Assembly (NCBI GenBank): GCA_947384095.1
Contig: CANDFU010000092.1
Location: 1 to 6,862, forward strand
Origin: an uncultured Roseburia sp.
GTDB taxonomy: Bacteria > Bacillota > Clostridia > Lachnospirales > Lachnospiraceae
Direction of reading: 5' to 3'
DNA length: 6,862 bases
Within the stretch, counting starts at the first letter, position 1. Each line of letters begins with the position of its first letter. Positions 5,568 through 6,862 of this stretch are shown one piece after another. The position numbers and the translations under genes were made by a program. Below the pieces are notes generated by a model. It saw nothing but the letters and a program-made list of their open reading frames with translations, had not been told where the DNA came from and searched no databases.

Positions 5568-6862
5568 GCAAGCCCCCTCTCCTTCGCAAGGGAAACAGCC
5601 AGGGCAACCAGCGCCTCCCCGTCCTCCCGGCAGACAAATCCTCTTGCTATCTGCTCTTTCGTATCCTCCTCGCACAACTGCTTATAGTGCGCCAGGCTTC
5701 CGTACAGTTCCTTTAAAAAGGCCGGTGAAAACGCCTCCTGATACCCAAACAGCGGATCCTTTTCCGATTCCGGGTCCAGAAAGCTCTGTCCCTTCGGAAT
5801 CGTGCTCGTAATGTGATAACGGCCGGTTGGATAATTCAGCAGACAGGTGCGCAGGCCGCCTCTCGTATTTCCAAAAACATCCTTCCTGTTTTCTCCGCGC
5901 CCGTTCACCGGAATCCTCTCACAGTGGCCCGGTCCTGCGCCCTCTCTCACCCAGCGGAACAGATTCCGGAACGCCGCCCCAAACAGGATCCAGGACGGAT
6001 AGTCATTTCCGGCCGCATGTTCTCCCGCATAGACAGGCAGATGATTGATCCGCTTTAAGTCCTCGTCGCCCCGATAATAATCCACATAGCTGAACATCGT
6101 ATCGTGGCTGGCTCCCGTCACCTCATATTCCCGGTACAGAAAGCCCGGATAATCGCTGTCCGCCCGCCTGGTACGGAAGGCATCCCACGCACTGTTTTCA
6201 CTCTCCGTCTGTACTGAGATATAGGGCTGCTCCACATGCTCGACCCGTTTCAGACGAAAATCGTAATCCATCGCCGCTTCGTACTGATTTACCGGGACTA
6301 TCAGATTGCGGACGCCGCCGCCCGCCAGATAACCGTCAAACACACGGCTGTCCCGCTTTACCTCATCGCGATATGCAAAACTGTTTAAATAGCGGAACAG
6401 ATAGCAGGCTGACTGGGACCAGCCCGTCAGGTAAAGATGACGATGCGCCACTGCGCGGAGGGGATTCCTGTCATCGTCGCCTCGCAGAAGCCATGCCAGA
6501 TCCGTCAGCATATCCCAGAAGAGTCCCGGCTCATAGTGAATGTCGATATCCGGAAGGATTCCTCTCTTCTGAATCTCCTCCATCGAAAACGGAAAGGGCA
6601 TCTCTTCCGTCGGGTTTTTCCAGGAGAGGCAGCCATACCGCGCTTCATTAAATTCCACCATTTTGGCAATGGTGTTCGGCTTGCTTGTGATCCCGACATA
6701 GATATCCCCGTCCCGCAGGAATTTCTGATATCCCAGTATCCACATCCGGTCGATTTCCATAAAAGAAGTCGGATTGATGATTTCCACTACCACATTGCCG
6801 CTCGCCTGCCCGGCATCTTCAGGCGCACGGACAATCAGACGGTTACGGTATCCGGCATCGCG
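5564..6862 (-). CDS. Alpha/beta hydrolase domain protein (Abhydrolase_10/PF20091-like), 5' end off the window
   Basis: The last 432 residues of a large alpha/beta hydrolase; the frame is open to the right edge, so the start is outside. The edge segment (YRNRLIVRAP, then VVVEIINPT, visible residues 5-32) matches the typical N-terminal strand pattern of the Abhydrolase_10 family and shows that the GTG at 6793 is internal. The nucleophile elbow is GWSQS at visible residues 147-151, with S149 as nucleophile. The likely His is H253 in VTGASHD (248-254), and the acid is probably E220 or E222 in VQTESEN (217-223). This completes a plausible esterase-type triad. Members of this family are mostly uncharacterised and annotated as putative esterases. 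Its stop overlaps the glycosidase start (ATGA), so the two are translationally coupled. This suggests deacylation of, or another ester cleavage in, the glycoside handled by the next enzyme; that role is inference. A secretion signal cannot be judged because the N terminus is missing. Confidence 0.8.
   Translation of the reverse strand, partial: RDAGYRNRLIVRAPEDAGQASGNVVVEIINPTSFMEIDRMWILGYQKFLRDGDIYVGITSKPNTIAKMVEFNEARYGCLSWKNPTEEMPFPFSMEEIQKRGILPDIDIHYEPGLFWDMLTDLAWLLRGDDDRNPLRAVAHRHLYLTGWSQSACYLFRYLNSFAYRDEVKRDSRVFDGYLAGGGVRNLIVPVNQYEAAMDYDFRLKRVEHVEQPYISVQTESENSAWDAFRTRRADSDYPGFLYREYEVTGASHDTMFSYVDYYRGDEDLKRINHLPVYAGEHAAGNDYPSWILFGAAFRNLFRWVREGAGPGHCERIPVNGRGENRKDVFGNTRGGLRTCLLNYPTGRYHITSTIPKGQSFLDPESEKDPLFGYQEAFSPAFLKELYGSLAHYKQLCEEDTKEQIARGFVCREDGEALVALAVSLAKERGLA
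5573..5584 (-). promoter_or_regulatory. Ribosome binding site for the glycosidase
   Basis: A purine-rich AAGGAGAGGGGG block on the minus strand ends five bases before the ATG at 5567; its central GAGG is eight bases away. It supports a start at 5567 (or the adjacent ATG at 5564) instead of the far-upstream ATG at 5675. Confidence 0.65.

Noticed and set aside
5568..5675. 36-residue N-terminal extension of the glycosidase
   Set aside because: It overlaps the hydrolase coding end by over 100 bases, has a low-complexity Gly/Cys composition and precedes a well-placed ribosome binding site and ATG at 5567.
5564..6793. GTG at 6793 as the real start of the alpha/beta hydrolase
   Set aside because: The frame stays open to the right edge, and the extra residues continue the expected family pattern, so the gene is simply cut by the window.
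1..6862. Search for CRISPR, insertion sequences, tRNA or rRNA, riboswitches and terminators
   Set aside because: Coding sequence fills almost every base. I saw no repeat array, transposase, inverted-repeat ends, RNA gene or stem with a T-tract.

Overview
The window is a densely packed stretch of a single operon, with every gene on the minus strand, so it reads from right to left. Roughly balanced GC content, strong AGGAGG-type ribosome binding sites, start/stop overlaps and a split (two-gene) transketolase suggest a gut-type Clostridia/Lachnospiraceae-like Firmicute. That taxonomic call is an inference from style and protein families, not from a marker gene.

In transcription order: (1) an alpha/beta hydrolase of the Abhydrolase_10 (PF20091-like) type, open at the right edge (5564-6862, 5' end missing); (2) an apiosidase-like glycoside hydrolase with a DUF5060-like N-terminal domain and a DUF4038/GH140-like core (3987-5567); (3) an L-fucose/L-arabinose isomerase family protein (2578-3978); (4) the N-terminal, ThDP-binding subunit of a split transketolase (1758-2576); (5) its C-terminal subunit (835-1761); (6) an FGGY sugar kinase closest to glycerol kinase, running off the left edge (1-838, 3' end missing). 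Junctions are ATGA overlaps (three), a 1-base gap and an 8-base gap. There is no internal promoter, terminator, RNA gene, repeat or mobile element, and no gene-free stretch longer than 8 bases.

The gene set makes chemical sense as one pathway. A cytoplasmic glycosidase of the apiosidase superfamily would release an aldose, the isomerase would make a ketose, the glycerol-kinase-like enzyme would phosphorylate it, and the split transketolase would cleave it using glyceraldehyde 3-phosphate as acceptor. This is the known order of the transketolase route for the branched pentose D-apiose: apiose to apulose, to apulose 4-phosphate, to xylulose 5-phosphate plus dihydroxyacetone phosphate. Supporting this, the kinase has lost two glycerol-contact residues of GlpK, and the transketolase has Leu where canonical enzymes have a substrate-hydroxyl-binding Asp. 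The substrate assignment is an inference. The family calls are well supported. Transporter, regulator and promoter must lie outside the window.
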